Assembly (NCBI GenBank): GCA_963724985.1 | Contig: CAVRWV010000033.1 | Location: 124,001-188,000 of the forward strand | Length of the DNA stretch: 64,000 nt | Direction of reading: 5' to 3' | Source of the DNA: JAJPJE01 sp963724985 | GTDB taxonomy: Bacteria > Acidobacteriota > Terriglobia > Terriglobales > Acidobacteriaceae | In this document: piece by piece, positions 8,996-17,254 of the stretch | Numbering within the stretch: position 1 is the stretch's first letter | How the letters are laid out: every line of letters starts with the position of its first letter | Position numbers and translations under genes: made by a program | The notes under the pieces: model-generated | Told to the model about the DNA's origin: nothing | The model's database searches: none | The model's input: only the letters and a program-made list of their open reading frames with translations

Positions 8996-9763
8996 ATGGC
9001 AACACTTACGAACAAAACCGCACTCATTACCGGAGGGTCACGCGGCATCGGCCGCGCGATCGCAATCGCCCTGTCCCAAGCGGGCGCACACGTCTTGGTT
9101 CATTATGGGCGCTCCGCGGCGGAAGCTGAGGCCGTCGTAGCTGCCATTCGTTCGAATGGAGGACGCGCGGATTCTCTTGGAGCGGACCTGGCGACTCCCG
9201 AGGGCCCGACCGTGCTGGCCAACGAGGTCCGCGCGATCGTCGGCAATCGATTGGATGTGCTCGTGGCGAATGCCGGCATCAGCAAGGCCGCAAAGCTTCA
9301 GGATCATACTGTGGCTGACTTCGACAATTTGTTCGCAACCAATGTTCGAGGTCCATTTTTTCTAGTGCAGCAACTCCTGCCCCTCCTTACCGAGGGCTCG
9401 AACATCATTGTGATCTCTTCTGCCGTGGCTCGTACCGTGGTTGGAAAGCCGGGTTTGGAGAATCCTTCAGTTCTCGCTTATGCCGCAACTAAGGGAGCTA
9501 TCGAGACGCTTATCAGGAATTGGGCGGCGATTCTTGGGCCGCAGGGCATCCGTGTCAACGCAGTCGCGCCAGGCGTAATCGATACCGACCTGTCCAATTT
9601 CACCAAGACCGAAGCCGGGCGAGAGGTCGCCCTTAACATGCAGGCTTTGAAACGAATCGGTAAGCCCGAAGACGTGGCCGACGTAGTTGCATTTCTCGCA
9701 TCAGATGCCGCGCGATGGATCACTGGGGCGAGCATTCCGGTCGACGGCGGCTCAAAACTCTGA
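8996..9763 (+). CDS. SDR-family oxidoreductase (FabG-like), copy 2
   Basis: A 255-residue classical SDR with TGGSRGIG at residues 12-19, an ANAG motif, the active-site Ser in VISSAVA and the catalytic Tyr/Lys in AYAATKGA. It ends with the common WITGASIPVDGG. A GGAGGAG ribosome site precedes the ATG. The two SDR genes are paralogous but clearly diverged, for example in the insert VVGKPGLENPS before the catalytic Tyr here. A co-transcribed pair with different substrates is likelier than simple redundancy. Substrate unknown. Confidence 0.9.
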   Translation: MATLTNKTALITGGSRGIGRAIAIALSQAGAHVLVHYGRSAAEAEAVVAAIRSNGGRADSLGADLATPEGPTVLANEVRAIVGNRLDVLVANAGISKAAKLQDHTVADFDNLFATNVRGPFFLVQQLLPLLTEGSNIIVISSAVARTVVGKPGLENPSVLAYAATKGAIETLIRNWAAILGPQGIRVNAVAPGVIDTDLSNFTKTEAGREVALNMQALKRIGKPEDVADVVAFLASDAARWITGASIPVDGGSKL

Positions 9764-9800
9764 GCCGCATCAGAAGTGATCGCTTTCCTGCAAGTTCACC

Positions 9801-9835
9801 ACAATAAAAACGGGAGTCACCCTCGTGACTCCCGT
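9801..9835 (-). terminator. Rho-independent terminator of the small membrane-protein gene
   Basis: Perfect 11-bp inverted repeat, ACGGGAGTCAC (9810-9820) and GTGACTCCCGT (9825-9835), with a CCTC loop. Read on the minus strand, the hairpin is followed by TTTTTATT, a proper T tract. It lies just after the stop of the gene at 9857 and also separates it from the convergent SDR gene. Confidence 0.85.
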
Positions 9836-9856
9836 CTCGACCCTTTTCAAGTCCCG

Positions 9857-10009
9857 CTAAACAACTGGGCTGCGGCCCTGGATCACACGAATCAGGACCA
9901 CCACGATCGCCAGCACCAGCAGGATGTGTATGAATCCACCCAGCGTGTACGAGCTGACCATTCCCAAAGCCCACAGGATCAAAAGCAAAACGGCAATCGT
10001 CCAAAGCAT
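9857..10009 (-). CDS. Small two-helix membrane protein, DUF5670/Lmo0937 type
   Basis: A 50-residue protein, with start ATG 10009 behind an AAGGAGATC ribosome site. It starts MLWTIAVLLLILWALG, contains SSYTLGGFIHILLV and ends VVVLIRVIQGR, the pattern of the lmo0937-family membrane proteins that are often stress-induced. Two transmembrane helices (about 2-19 and 24-43) are joined by the conserved SSYTLGG turn. It has its own terminator, so it is probably monocistronic. The molecular role of the family is not known. Confidence 0.82.
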   Translation of the reverse strand: MLWTIAVLLLILWALGMVSSYTLGGFIHILLVLAIVVVLIRVIQGRSPVV

Positions 10010-10194
10010 TGAGATCTCCTTTGCCAACGCGGCGATCGGCGCGTGTCTAATCGCAATCGCCGAAAACCAAAAGTACGAAGCAGCGTAATCGAACTTGCTG
10101 AGCCGGCAACATCTGCCAAACTCACTGTGGGCTTAGAGATTTTCTGCAGCTCGGGAGTTGCCTGTCACAAAACGTGGCATGGAAAGCGGACGAA

Positions 10195-11583
10195 TCAGAG
10201 CTTATTTAGGCCATCCAGCGCGGCAACCTTATAAGCCTCTGCCAGCGTGGGGTAATTGAAAACCGTATCGCGGAAGTATTCCATCGTGCCGCCCATTGTC
10301 AGCACCACCTGTCCGATGTGAACAATTTCGGCCGCTCGATCGCCGATCACGTGCACACCCAGCAACTTCAACGTCTCCGGATGGAAGAGTAGTTTCAACA
10401 TGCCCTGCTCATCGCCAAGCATCTGTCCTTTTGCCAATTCCGCATAGCGTGCGCGTCCCACTTCGTAGGGAATCTTCGCCTGTGTCAGCTGCTCTTCCGT
10501 CTGTCCGACCATGGAGACTTCGGGAATGGTGTAGATGCCATAGGGAATGAGGTTGGGAATCATTTGGCTCGGCTGACCAAACATATGACAACTCGCCAGG
10601 CGTCCCTGCTCCATCGAAGTGCTGGCTAGCGCAGGAAATCCGATGACATCACCCGCAGCGTAAATGTTGGGCACTGACGTCTGGAAGTGTTCGTTCACCA
10701 GCAGCTTGCCGCGGCCATCGGGCGTAACTCCGGTCGCCGTGATGTTGATCTGGTCGCTATTCGCCTGGCGTCCCACCGCGTAGAGCAGCCCTTGTCCATG
10801 AACGACCTTGCCGCTCTCCAACTTGGCGCAAACGCGATCGCGCTCCGCGTCGTACGCAACTGATACGACCTTTTCGCCCAATCGGAACACCGTCCCCAAT
10901 TGCCGCAATTGGAAACACAGGCTCTCGACAATCTCGCGATCCACGAAATCCAGCAGCGTCGGCCTTTGATCGATAATGGTGACCTTCACACCAATCGCCG
11001 CAAAAATCGATGCATACTCCAGTCCGATAATTCCCGCGCCCACCACCACCAGCTCCCGCGGGATCTCCTGCAGATCGCAAATCTGGTCGGAGTCAAATAT
11101 CCGCTTGCCGTCGATTGGAATTCCCGCATCGTGTGCCGGCCGCGTGCCGCAGGCGACCAGGATCTTGTCCGCGCGCATCTCAAACGTCGCTTCCTCGCTG
11201 ACAATTTCTATCGTGTTCGCATCGACGAAGCGCGCATTCCCCTCTAGCGTGGTGATGTTGTTGCGTCGCAGCTGCGCCTTGATCACATCGATCTCACGCG
11301 TCATTACGCTATTCGCGCGGAAGATCAGATCCTGCATGTCGACACGATCTTTCAGCACGTAACTCTGCCCGTAGAACGTGCGCTGCCGGAATCCACTGAG
11401 ATAAAGCACCGCTTCGCGCAACGTCTTGCTCGGAATTGTCCCGGTGTGAACGCACACGCCGCCGATCGTTCGTTTGCGATCGATGATGGCGACTTTCCTC
11501 CGCAGCTTCGCGGCGCAGATAGCGCCTTTCTGCCCAGCGGGACCGCTGCCAATGACGATCAGGTCATATTCGTGGGAATTCAT
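10195..11583 (-). CDS. sthA: Soluble pyridine nucleotide transhydrogenase (Si-specific)
   Basis: FAD flavoprotein of 462 residues that interconverts NADPH + NAD+ and NADP+ + NADH, usually to discharge excess NADPH. The FAD motif GSGPAGQKGA is at residues 12-21. The redox-site segment has GGVCVHTGTIPSK: unlike dihydrolipoamide dehydrogenase (GGTCLNVGCIPSK), the second Cys of the CxxxxC pair is Thr, the known difference in SthA. A second nucleotide-binding motif, VVGAGIIGLEYA, is near residue 180. The C-terminal dimerisation domain is complete. The closest alternative, a lipoamide dehydrogenase, is excluded by the missing cysteine. It is transcribed away from the glycosyltransferase gene. Confidence 0.95.
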   Translation of the reverse strand: MNSHEYDLIVIGSGPAGQKGAICAAKLRRKVAIIDRKRTIGGVCVHTGTIPSKTLREAVLYLSGFRQRTFYGQSYVLKDRVDMQDLIFRANSVMTREIDVIKAQLRRNNITTLEGNARFVDANTIEIVSEEATFEMRADKILVACGTRPAHDAGIPIDGKRIFDSDQICDLQEIPRELVVVGAGIIGLEYASIFAAIGVKVTIIDQRPTLLDFVDREIVESLCFQLRQLGTVFRLGEKVVSVAYDAERDRVCAKLESGKVVHGQGLLYAVGRQANSDQINITATGVTPDGRGKLLVNEHFQTSVPNIYAAGDVIGFPALASTSMEQGRLASCHMFGQPSQMIPNLIPYGIYTIPEVSMVGQTEEQLTQAKIPYEVGRARYAELAKGQMLGDEQGMLKLLFHPETLKLLGVHVIGDRAAEIVHIGQVVLTMGGTMEYFRDTVFNYPTLAEAYKVAALDGLNKL

Positions 11584-11715
11584 ACGGTCTGGTCAAAGTA
11601 ACATCAAGTCGCCGCTGGCGGGAAGCGTCAGAGACCTCAGTCGCGAAACAAATCTGCTACTGGTTTGTCATCTGCCGTTAACACATAATTCCAATGCATC
11701 CAAACGGCAGAACTA

Positions 11716-12787
11716 ATGGCAACGATTCTCTATGGTGTAAATGGCGAAGGCTCCGGCCACTCCACCCGTGCGAAGGAAGTCATCCTCCATCTTCAGGAGC
11801 AAGGCCACACAGTGCACGTGGCGTCCTCAGATCGTGGACTGCGAAACCTCTCCGAGTTTTTCGACGTCACCGAAATCTACGGACTGCGTTTCGCCTATGT
11901 GAACAATCGTGTTCGCTACGAGCGCACTGTAGCGAAGAATCTCATTTCCGCGCCTCGCGCCGCACGCAGCTTGCGCAAACTCGGCGGCCTTGCAAAACAG
12001 TGGAACATCGATCTTGTCTGCACCGACTTCGAACCGCTGACCTGCCATCTCGGACATCAACTCCACCTGCCAATTATCTCGATCGATAACCAGCATTGCC
12101 TGACCAACGCTTCTGTCTCATATCCGAAGGAATTTCGCCGCGATGCTGCCGCCGCAAAACTGGTCACGCGCCTGATGACGCCGCGCGCCAACGCTTATCT
12201 GGCGATTTCATTCTTCCCGGCAAAAGTAAAAAAGCAAAACACCTGCCTGCTTCCACCGATCCTGCGTAGAGAAATCCTGGACGCGAAGCCCTCCGTCGGA
12301 AGATCACGTCCTCGTCTACGTCACTTCGCCCTCGCCGGATCTCGCCGCGCTCTTGCGACAGGTTCGCTGTGAGTTTCTCTGTTACGGATTCGGGCGCGAA
12401 GAACGCGATAACAACATCACCTACAAGAAGCCGTCAGCTGCCGAATTCCTGAAAGATCTCGCGGGCTGCAAGGCCGTGATCGCGAATACCGGATTCTCGC
12501 TCGTTAGCGAGGCTCTTCACCTCGGCAAGCCTTATCTCGGTGTGCCGGTGAAGCATCAGTTCGAGCAGGTTTTCAATGCCTACTATCTGGAACAGGCGGG
12601 CTATGGGCCGTTCTGGCGAGAGCTGAATAAGGAACGGATCGAATCCTTCCTTTTCAACCTGGATTCCTATCGGGATCAACTAGCCACCTACCCTCGGCAG
12701 GACAACTCCCTGCTCTTCGCGAGACTTGACGAACTGATAGCCCAGTACACACAGCGAGGGGCGAAGGTGAAGAGCGCGCGTGTCTAA
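11716..12787 (+). CDS. MJ1255/VC2487-type glycosyltransferase, interrupted by one frameshift near 12298
   Basis: GT-B-like glycosyltransferase. The N-terminal part (11716 to about 12298) begins MATILYGVNGEGSGHSTRA, the Gly-rich start typical of this family. The C-terminal part continues in another frame, with ANTGFSLVSEALHLGKPYLGVPV, the donor-binding region. Reading about 12300 onward in the second frame gives EDHVLVYVTSPSPDLAALL before the first ATG there, so one protein of about 355 residues is restored by removing one base from GTCGGAAG. The end overlaps the PAP2 gene by 8 nt, which suggests coupling and a joint role in cell-envelope glycolipid synthesis. Acceptor unknown. Confidence 0.8.
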
Positions 12788-13499
12788 TCTTGAGCCGAAT
12801 CCCGGCGGTCAACTTCCTGAACTCGAGCGCGCGCCCAAGCCTACCCGGCTGATCGAAACCGTCCTTCCGCTCAGCCTGATTGGCGCGATTCTGTTCCTCT
12901 TCTTGTTTTCCTGGCTTGCTCATGAGGTCTTCGAAGGCGCAACGGTTCGCTTCGATTCTGCCATCCGCGGATGGGTTCATCAGTTCGCATCGCCCAACCT
13001 GACACGAGCGATGTTTGCGATTTCGTGGATGGGCGCCCGTGGTCTGCTGCTCCTTTTTCTCATCTCGATCGTCGTCTTTCTTGTCTTTCGATGGCGCCGG
13101 GCTGCCCTCTGGCTCTTCTTGAGCGTCGCCGGAGCCGACGTACTCATCCTTACGCTGAAGTACGGCTTTCACCGGCAGCGCCCCGCCGCCTTCTTCGGCG
13201 TCGACCCAACCTCTTACAGCTTTCCCAGCGGACACTCCTTGGCTTCCTTCTGCTTCTACTTGGTACTCGCAGGTCTGCTCAGTTCGCGAGTACGGTCGAC
13301 CGGTCTTCGCATCGCCATCTGGATCGTCGCCAGCCTGCTCGTCGCGGCTATCGGACTCTCGCGAATCTATCTCGGTGTGCACTATCCCAGCGACGTCATT
13401 GGCGGATATCTCGCCGCGGCCATCTGGGTCACCACGCTTCTCGCTGCCGACCACATGCGCGGACGTCGCCGATCCCAGCCCGGCGCAGAGAAAGCTTGA
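12780..13499 (+). CDS. PAP2-family membrane phosphatase
   Basis: Integral membrane phosphatase of 239 residues, GTG start at 12780. All three PAP2 motifs are visible: KYGFHRQRP (KxxxxxxRP) near residue 122, PSGHS near 150, and SRIYLGVHYPSDVIGG (SRxxxxxHxxxD) near 198. Five or six transmembrane helices surround them. Such enzymes remove phosphate from undecaprenyl-PP, phosphatidate or phosphatidylglycerol phosphate. Overlap with the preceding glycosyltransferase suggests an undecaprenyl- or lipid-linked sugar pathway, but that is inference. Confidence 0.92.
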   Translation: MSNLEPNPGGQLPELERAPKPTRLIETVLPLSLIGAILFLFLFSWLAHEVFEGATVRFDSAIRGWVHQFASPNLTRAMFAISWMGARGLLLLFLISIVVFLVFRWRRAALWLFLSVAGADVLILTLKYGFHRQRPAAFFGVDPTSYSFPSGHSLASFCFYLVLAGLLSSRVRSTGLRIAIWIVASLLVAAIGLSRIYLGVHYPSDVIGGYLAAAIWVTTLLAADHMRGRRRSQPGAEKA

Positions 13500-13572
13500 T
13501 CCAGGCTGGACCGCCTCTTTGGGTTATCCGTCACATTCTTGCGGTCAGGCGACCCATATCATCAGCACACGC

Positions 13573-13998
13573 ATGAATCGCTACGCCATCCTGACCAACC
13601 GGAAACGCGCAATCATCGCGCTCGTCCACTCGTTCTTTTTTCTACTGGTCGCGCTGATGAGTTTTCTTGGGCAGCCAAAGGCGGGTCTGTTCTTCTCACC
13701 GGCAAAGCCCGCAGGTGATTGGGCCATGCTCGGCATCTATCTGGTGGTGAGCACGATTCTGTTGATCCTGGTACGCGTCTCCACTTGCGCCCGCGAGCGC
13801 CTCTACTTCGCATTTTGCGCTACCAGCGCCAGCTTCGGATTGCTGCGTATTCTCCTGGGCGACAGCCATCTTTTTATTGCCCAGTATGTTCGCGTAGTGA
13901 TGCTGGCTTGTGCCGTGCTGACCGGCTATATCATTCTCAGGCGCCAATCGGAAATATCACTCGGCGAAACTACAACCGCTGTCAGCTACTCCGAGTAG
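13573..13998 (+). CDS. Unrecognised four-helix membrane protein
   Basis: A 141-residue protein taken from ATG 13573, 73 nt after the PAP2 gene on the same strand. Four hydrophobic helices are visible (about 14-33, 46-66, 76-96 and 103-122) with short charged connectors. A basic N-terminus (MNRYAILTNRKR) predicts that it faces the cytoplasm. No motif identifies a function. A longer frame extends upstream into the PAP2 gene but has no ribosome site. Confidence 0.65.
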   Translation: MNRYAILTNRKRAIIALVHSFFFLLVALMSFLGQPKAGLFFSPAKPAGDWAMLGIYLVVSTILLILVRVSTCARERLYFAFCATSASFGLLRILLGDSHLFIAQYVRVVMLACAVLTGYIILRRQSEISLGETTTAVSYSE

Positions 13999-14053
13999 TC
14001 CTCAGCTCACGAATTATTTCGATCCCGTCGTCGGATTGGGCTGTTGCGCTGAT

Positions 14054-14887
14054 TTACCGCAGTGGTCCGGCACCTTGAGATCCGCAAGTTGGGACGCGTC
14101 GTACGTTACTCCGCATATCACTACTGTGGTCGGAACACTCGGCCGTACTCTCATTGTTCGCCTGATGAGGTTCGCTGGAACCTGTAGCCGACTCACTATC
14201 TGGCTTTGCTTCTTTTGAAGGCTCGCTTCCGGTCGTCGTGTCCGAAGCGTCCTTTTCGGCCGCGGCCAAATCAGCACGTTGTGGTTCATCTTTCGCACCG
14301 GCACTCGGCTGTCGATCCGCCTCGAACGGAACGTCCGCGGAAGGTTTCTCAAGCCGGCTGGGTTGAGTTGGCGGAACTGATTGCGCCGCAGGCTGCGGCG
14401 GCGGAACCGTTTGCATAGTTGGCTGAGGCGCTGGTTGCACGGCAGCCATTGGTTCAGGCGCTGGTTCGCTCAGCACGATTCTCTGCAGCGCCGCCGGATT
14501 TCCCGCCGGGCTTATGAGAATAAAGTTGTAACGCGAACTCGCCAGGAGCGCCCCCACAACCGCACGCGGCGTGTCCGGACCGAACTCCCCCGATATCCTC
14601 TCGGCTGCTCCCAGCTGCACGCCCTCGATCTTTGCGTTGGTGAGATTGCGAATCTCAGTCAGCGTCTCCGCCAGGCTATTATTATTCGCCACCACGGTGA
14701 GTTGTCCGCCGGTATACGTCACTTGTGCCGGATGGCTTGTCGCTTTCGCAGCGGCCGCATCGCTTTTCCTCTGGGCAGAAGGCTTGGTCTGAGCAGCAGC
14801 AGCTGTAACAAGCACCGCCGCAAGAGCAATTCGAAGAATGGTGCCGGTCAACGGCAAAGCGGACCTCCGGGATTGCGGGTCCATCAT
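14054..14887 (-). CDS. Secreted protein with an STN-like domain and Pro/Gln-rich tail
   Basis: A 277-residue protein with a signal peptide (ILRIALAAVLVTAAAAQ) that is probably cleaved near residue 33. Residues about 55-120 resemble the secretin/TonB short N-terminal fold (GGQLTVVANNNSLAETLTEI, then ISGEFGP and AVVGALL). A long low-complexity Pro/Gln/Ala/Glu region follows. The last 35 residues look unlike the rest; another frame ending near 14014 reads more naturally (DASQLADLKVPDHCG), so a frameshift near 14110-14180 is possible but not certain. Function unknown. Confidence 0.68.
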   Translation of the reverse strand: MMDPQSRRSALPLTGTILRIALAAVLVTAAAAQTKPSAQRKSDAAAAKATSHPAQVTYTGGQLTVVANNNSLAETLTEIRNLTNAKIEGVQLGAAERISGEFGPDTPRAVVGALLASSRYNFILISPAGNPAALQRIVLSEPAPEPMAAVQPAPQPTMQTVPPPQPAAQSVPPTQPSRLEKPSADVPFEADRQPSAGAKDEPQRADLAAAEKDASDTTTGSEPSKEAKPDSESATGSSEPHQANNESTAECSDHSSDMRSNVRRVPTCGSQGAGPLR

Positions 14888-14946
14888 AGCGCGACACCGT
14901 TTCGGTTGAGCAATCCTGCAATTGCCTTAGGAATTCAGAATTCGTT

Positions 14947-15699
14947 TCAAAATCCGAACAGGTTGGTTCGAATCGGCCGATAACCCTGTCCCTGCGCCCA
15001 CATGCTCAGCGAAATCGTCGCTAAATCGTCAACCGCAGGAACGGCATGCCCATCCTTGGTCAGATCGATGCACTTCACATACGTCTGGCAGTTGTCGCAC
15101 ATGTGGAGGCGCGCACCGGAAAATTCCTCGGCCTGGTAGACGGGCAGCTTGGTGTTATCGAGTTCGCCGCAGTTCGGGCAGGCCACGCGGATGTGCGGCC
15201 ACTCGGTTCCGCACAGCAGACACATTAACGCCAGCTTGGCGCCTTCGCCTTCGGGCCGCAGCACACCTAGTTGCGGCTTCGAATTGCATACTGGGCAGCT
15301 CGTGGCCGAGCCTTCCACTCGCAGGTTCGCGCGAGCGGCTACGGTCTCCGCATAAGGTTGAAGCAAGGTTCGCAGGAAAAAATCAGCTGGTCCGCTATCC
15401 GCCTTATCCGGCGAGTTCCAATACTCGGTGAGCATGGCTAGCCAGTTCACGTTCGCGGAATTTTCCAGGAAGTCGCGCAGGGTCTGGCTCCCATACTCCT
15501 GCACAAGCTGGAAGAGGACAGGCAAGTCCTTCATCAGATCGCGAATCTCGATGGAAGGAGAATGTACCAGGCGCTCGAACACTCGCCCCTGGAACCGCGC
15601 AATCATCCAGTAAAAGGAAAGAATGTTTTCCGCAGCGGGATATTTCTGCTTCAGTTCGTTGGCTCGATCGATCCGCTGTTCCCAGGAGAATCCCGTCAT
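14947..15699 (-). CDS. fdhE: Formate dehydrogenase accessory protein FdhE
   Basis: Cytoplasmic factor needed for assembly of formate dehydrogenases N/O. The 250-residue protein has the expected iron-binding CxxC motifs in the C-terminal half: CPVCN, CLLCG, CPNCG and CDNCQ. The N-terminal half is helical. Its start overlaps the gamma-subunit gene by 4 nt (ATGA), placing it last in the operon alpha-beta-gamma-fdhE. In E. coli the gene sits beside fdoGHI in the same way. Confidence 0.93.
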   Translation of the reverse strand: MTGFSWEQRIDRANELKQKYPAAENILSFYWMIARFQGRVFERLVHSPSIEIRDLMKDLPVLFQLVQEYGSQTLRDFLENSANVNWLAMLTEYWNSPDKADSGPADFFLRTLLQPYAETVAARANLRVEGSATSCPVCNSKPQLGVLRPEGEGAKLALMCLLCGTEWPHIRVACPNCGELDNTKLPVYQAEEFSGARLHMCDNCQTYVKCIDLTKDGHAVPAVDDLATISLSMWAQGQGYRPIRTNLFGF

Positions 15700-16367
15700 T
15701 TCACCGTGCGTCCATTCGCCACCTTTTTATACCAGAGTGGCGCATGGAGCATAGCCCATCCCCGAGAAACGTAACCGATCGTCATCGCCTTCACACTGCC
15801 CGGCACCACGAACACGCCCATATAAACGTGAATGATCAGCCCGCCAATCGTAATCAGCGCCGCCGCTTCATGGATGATCACCACGATTGGGAGTACCCAA
15901 TGCCAGCTGCGAGAAATGCCCTCGGGAAACCACATCACGATCCCGCTGAGCAGCAATACGATTGCTCCATAGAACATCACCCAGTAGAAGATCTTCTGTC
16001 CTGCATCGAAGCGTCCCTGTGGCGGAAGCAGGTCGTCTTCGTTGGTGATGTAATACTTCACCTTATCCATCCAGACGCGATCTTCAGGAATCATGTGCAG
16101 ATCTTGCTGCCATTGATGGTGCAAGTAGAAGTTTGCGAGTACGAAGCCAATGCCGACAATCGGGTGCCAGAAGCGCGCCGTCGCTCCGCCGCCCACCATC
16201 GCGACCAGCCAGTAGAGATACGGCGTGAAAAATCCCAGGCCGGTGACCATGCAATAGACATACGTTCCCGCTGTCACCCAGTGTGCAATCCGCTCGGCGG
16301 GCGTGTAGCGCTCGATCTCGTGCGCGTAAGGACCGTGTCGCAACACCGCATGTCTACTGGTTCCCAT
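15696..16367 (-). CDS. fdoI: Formate dehydrogenase-N/O gamma subunit (cytochrome b556)
   Basis: Membrane di-heme cytochrome b that passes formate electrons to quinone. The 223 residues contain four transmembrane helices (about 30-52, 65-85, 127-147 and 165-187). Heme-ligand histidines are plausible in ERIAHWVTAG, FYLHHQWQ and VIIHEAA. The sequence RYTPAERIAHW is typical for the family start. It overlaps the beta gene by 14 nt and fdhE by 4 nt. With fdoG/fdoH it forms the periplasm-facing respiratory complex. Confidence 0.92.
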   Translation of the reverse strand: MGTSRHAVLRHGPYAHEIERYTPAERIAHWVTAGTYVYCMVTGLGFFTPYLYWLVAMVGGGATARFWHPIVGIGFVLANFYLHHQWQQDLHMIPEDRVWMDKVKYYITNEDDLLPPQGRFDAGQKIFYWVMFYGAIVLLLSGIVMWFPEGISRSWHWVLPIVVIIHEAAALITIGGLIIHVYMGVFVVPGSVKAMTIGYVSRGWAMLHAPLWYKKVANGRTVK

Positions 16368-17244
16368 GGCTGTTGTCCTCCTTCATCTCCGCTTCCTTCG
16401 GTCCATATCGCAGATAATGGATGGCCACGCCTACTACACCGAACGCCATCGCCAGGCCGCCCAGCCATTTTGCCGGCCCCTTCCAGAGCTGAACCATGAT
16501 CGGAATTCTTGGATTCGAAGGCAGGCCACCGTATTTCTCCGGATTCTTCGCATCGTGCAACACATAGATGACGTGGGTTCCATTGACCCCGTCCGGATCG
16601 TAAACTCCCGCATCTTTGTAACTGCTGTGCTCGCGAAGCTGCGTTGCCCGCTTTTCTGCCAGATCCTTCATGTCTTCCTTGCTGCCGAAGTGCAGGCAGC
16701 CCGTCGGACACGACTTCACGCACGCCGGCTCCAGCCCTGCATTCACGCGATCCGAGCACAGCGTGCACTTGAAGACCTTCTTCGTCTCCGGATTGAAGCG
16801 CGGAATGTCGAACGGACAGCCGGTCACGCAGTACTGGCAGCCGATGCAATGCTCCTGCTGAAAATCGACGATCCCGTTTGAGTATTGAACGATTGCGCCA
16901 TCGGCCGGACACGCCTTCAGGCAGCCCGGATCTTCGCAGTGCATGCACTGGTCTTTGCGCATCAGCCACTGGAACGTTCCGTCTTCATTTTCATGCTCAT
17001 TGAAGCGGATCAGATTCCAATAGTTCCATTCTGTGTTGGGCATCGTCTGGTACGTGTTGTCGAACGTCGTCTGGCGGAATGGATATCCGTTCCATTCCAC
17101 GCATGCGACCTCGCACGCCTTGCAGCCAATGCAGGTGGTGGTGTCGATCAGTTTGCAGACGCCGTAGTCGCGCGAGGTGTTCGCACCCGCAACTGTGCCT
17201 GCGTGACCAGAAATTGCTTTGATCTGAAGTGTGCCGCCAGCCAT
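16354..17244 (-). CDS. fdoH: Formate dehydrogenase-N/O beta subunit (four [4Fe-4S] clusters)
   Basis: Electron-transfer subunit of 296 residues. Ferredoxin-type cysteine clusters are visible in CIGCKACEVAC (near 38-48), CMHCEDPGCLKACP (near 99-112), CIGCQYCVTGCPF (near 133-145) and CTLCSDRV with CVKSCP (near 160-182). A single C-terminal helix (about 253-275, WLGGLAMAFGVVGVAIHYL) anchors it next to the gamma subunit, as in E. coli FdnH. It starts 10 nt after the alpha gene. Confidence 0.95.
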   Translation of the reverse strand: MAGGTLQIKAISGHAGTVAGANTSRDYGVCKLIDTTTCIGCKACEVACVEWNGYPFRQTTFDNTYQTMPNTEWNYWNLIRFNEHENEDGTFQWLMRKDQCMHCEDPGCLKACPADGAIVQYSNGIVDFQQEHCIGCQYCVTGCPFDIPRFNPETKKVFKCTLCSDRVNAGLEPACVKSCPTGCLHFGSKEDMKDLAEKRATQLREHSSYKDAGVYDPDGVNGTHVIYVLHDAKNPEKYGGLPSNPRIPIMVQLWKGPAKWLGGLAMAFGVVGVAIHYLRYGPKEAEMKEDNSHGNQ

Positions 17245-17254
17245 CGCCGATCTC

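Noticed and set aside
11716..12787. Programmed ribosomal frameshift in the glycosyltransferase
   Set aside because: No slippery heptamer or pausing hairpin was visible, and several unrelated genes in the window show the same kind of one-base slip.
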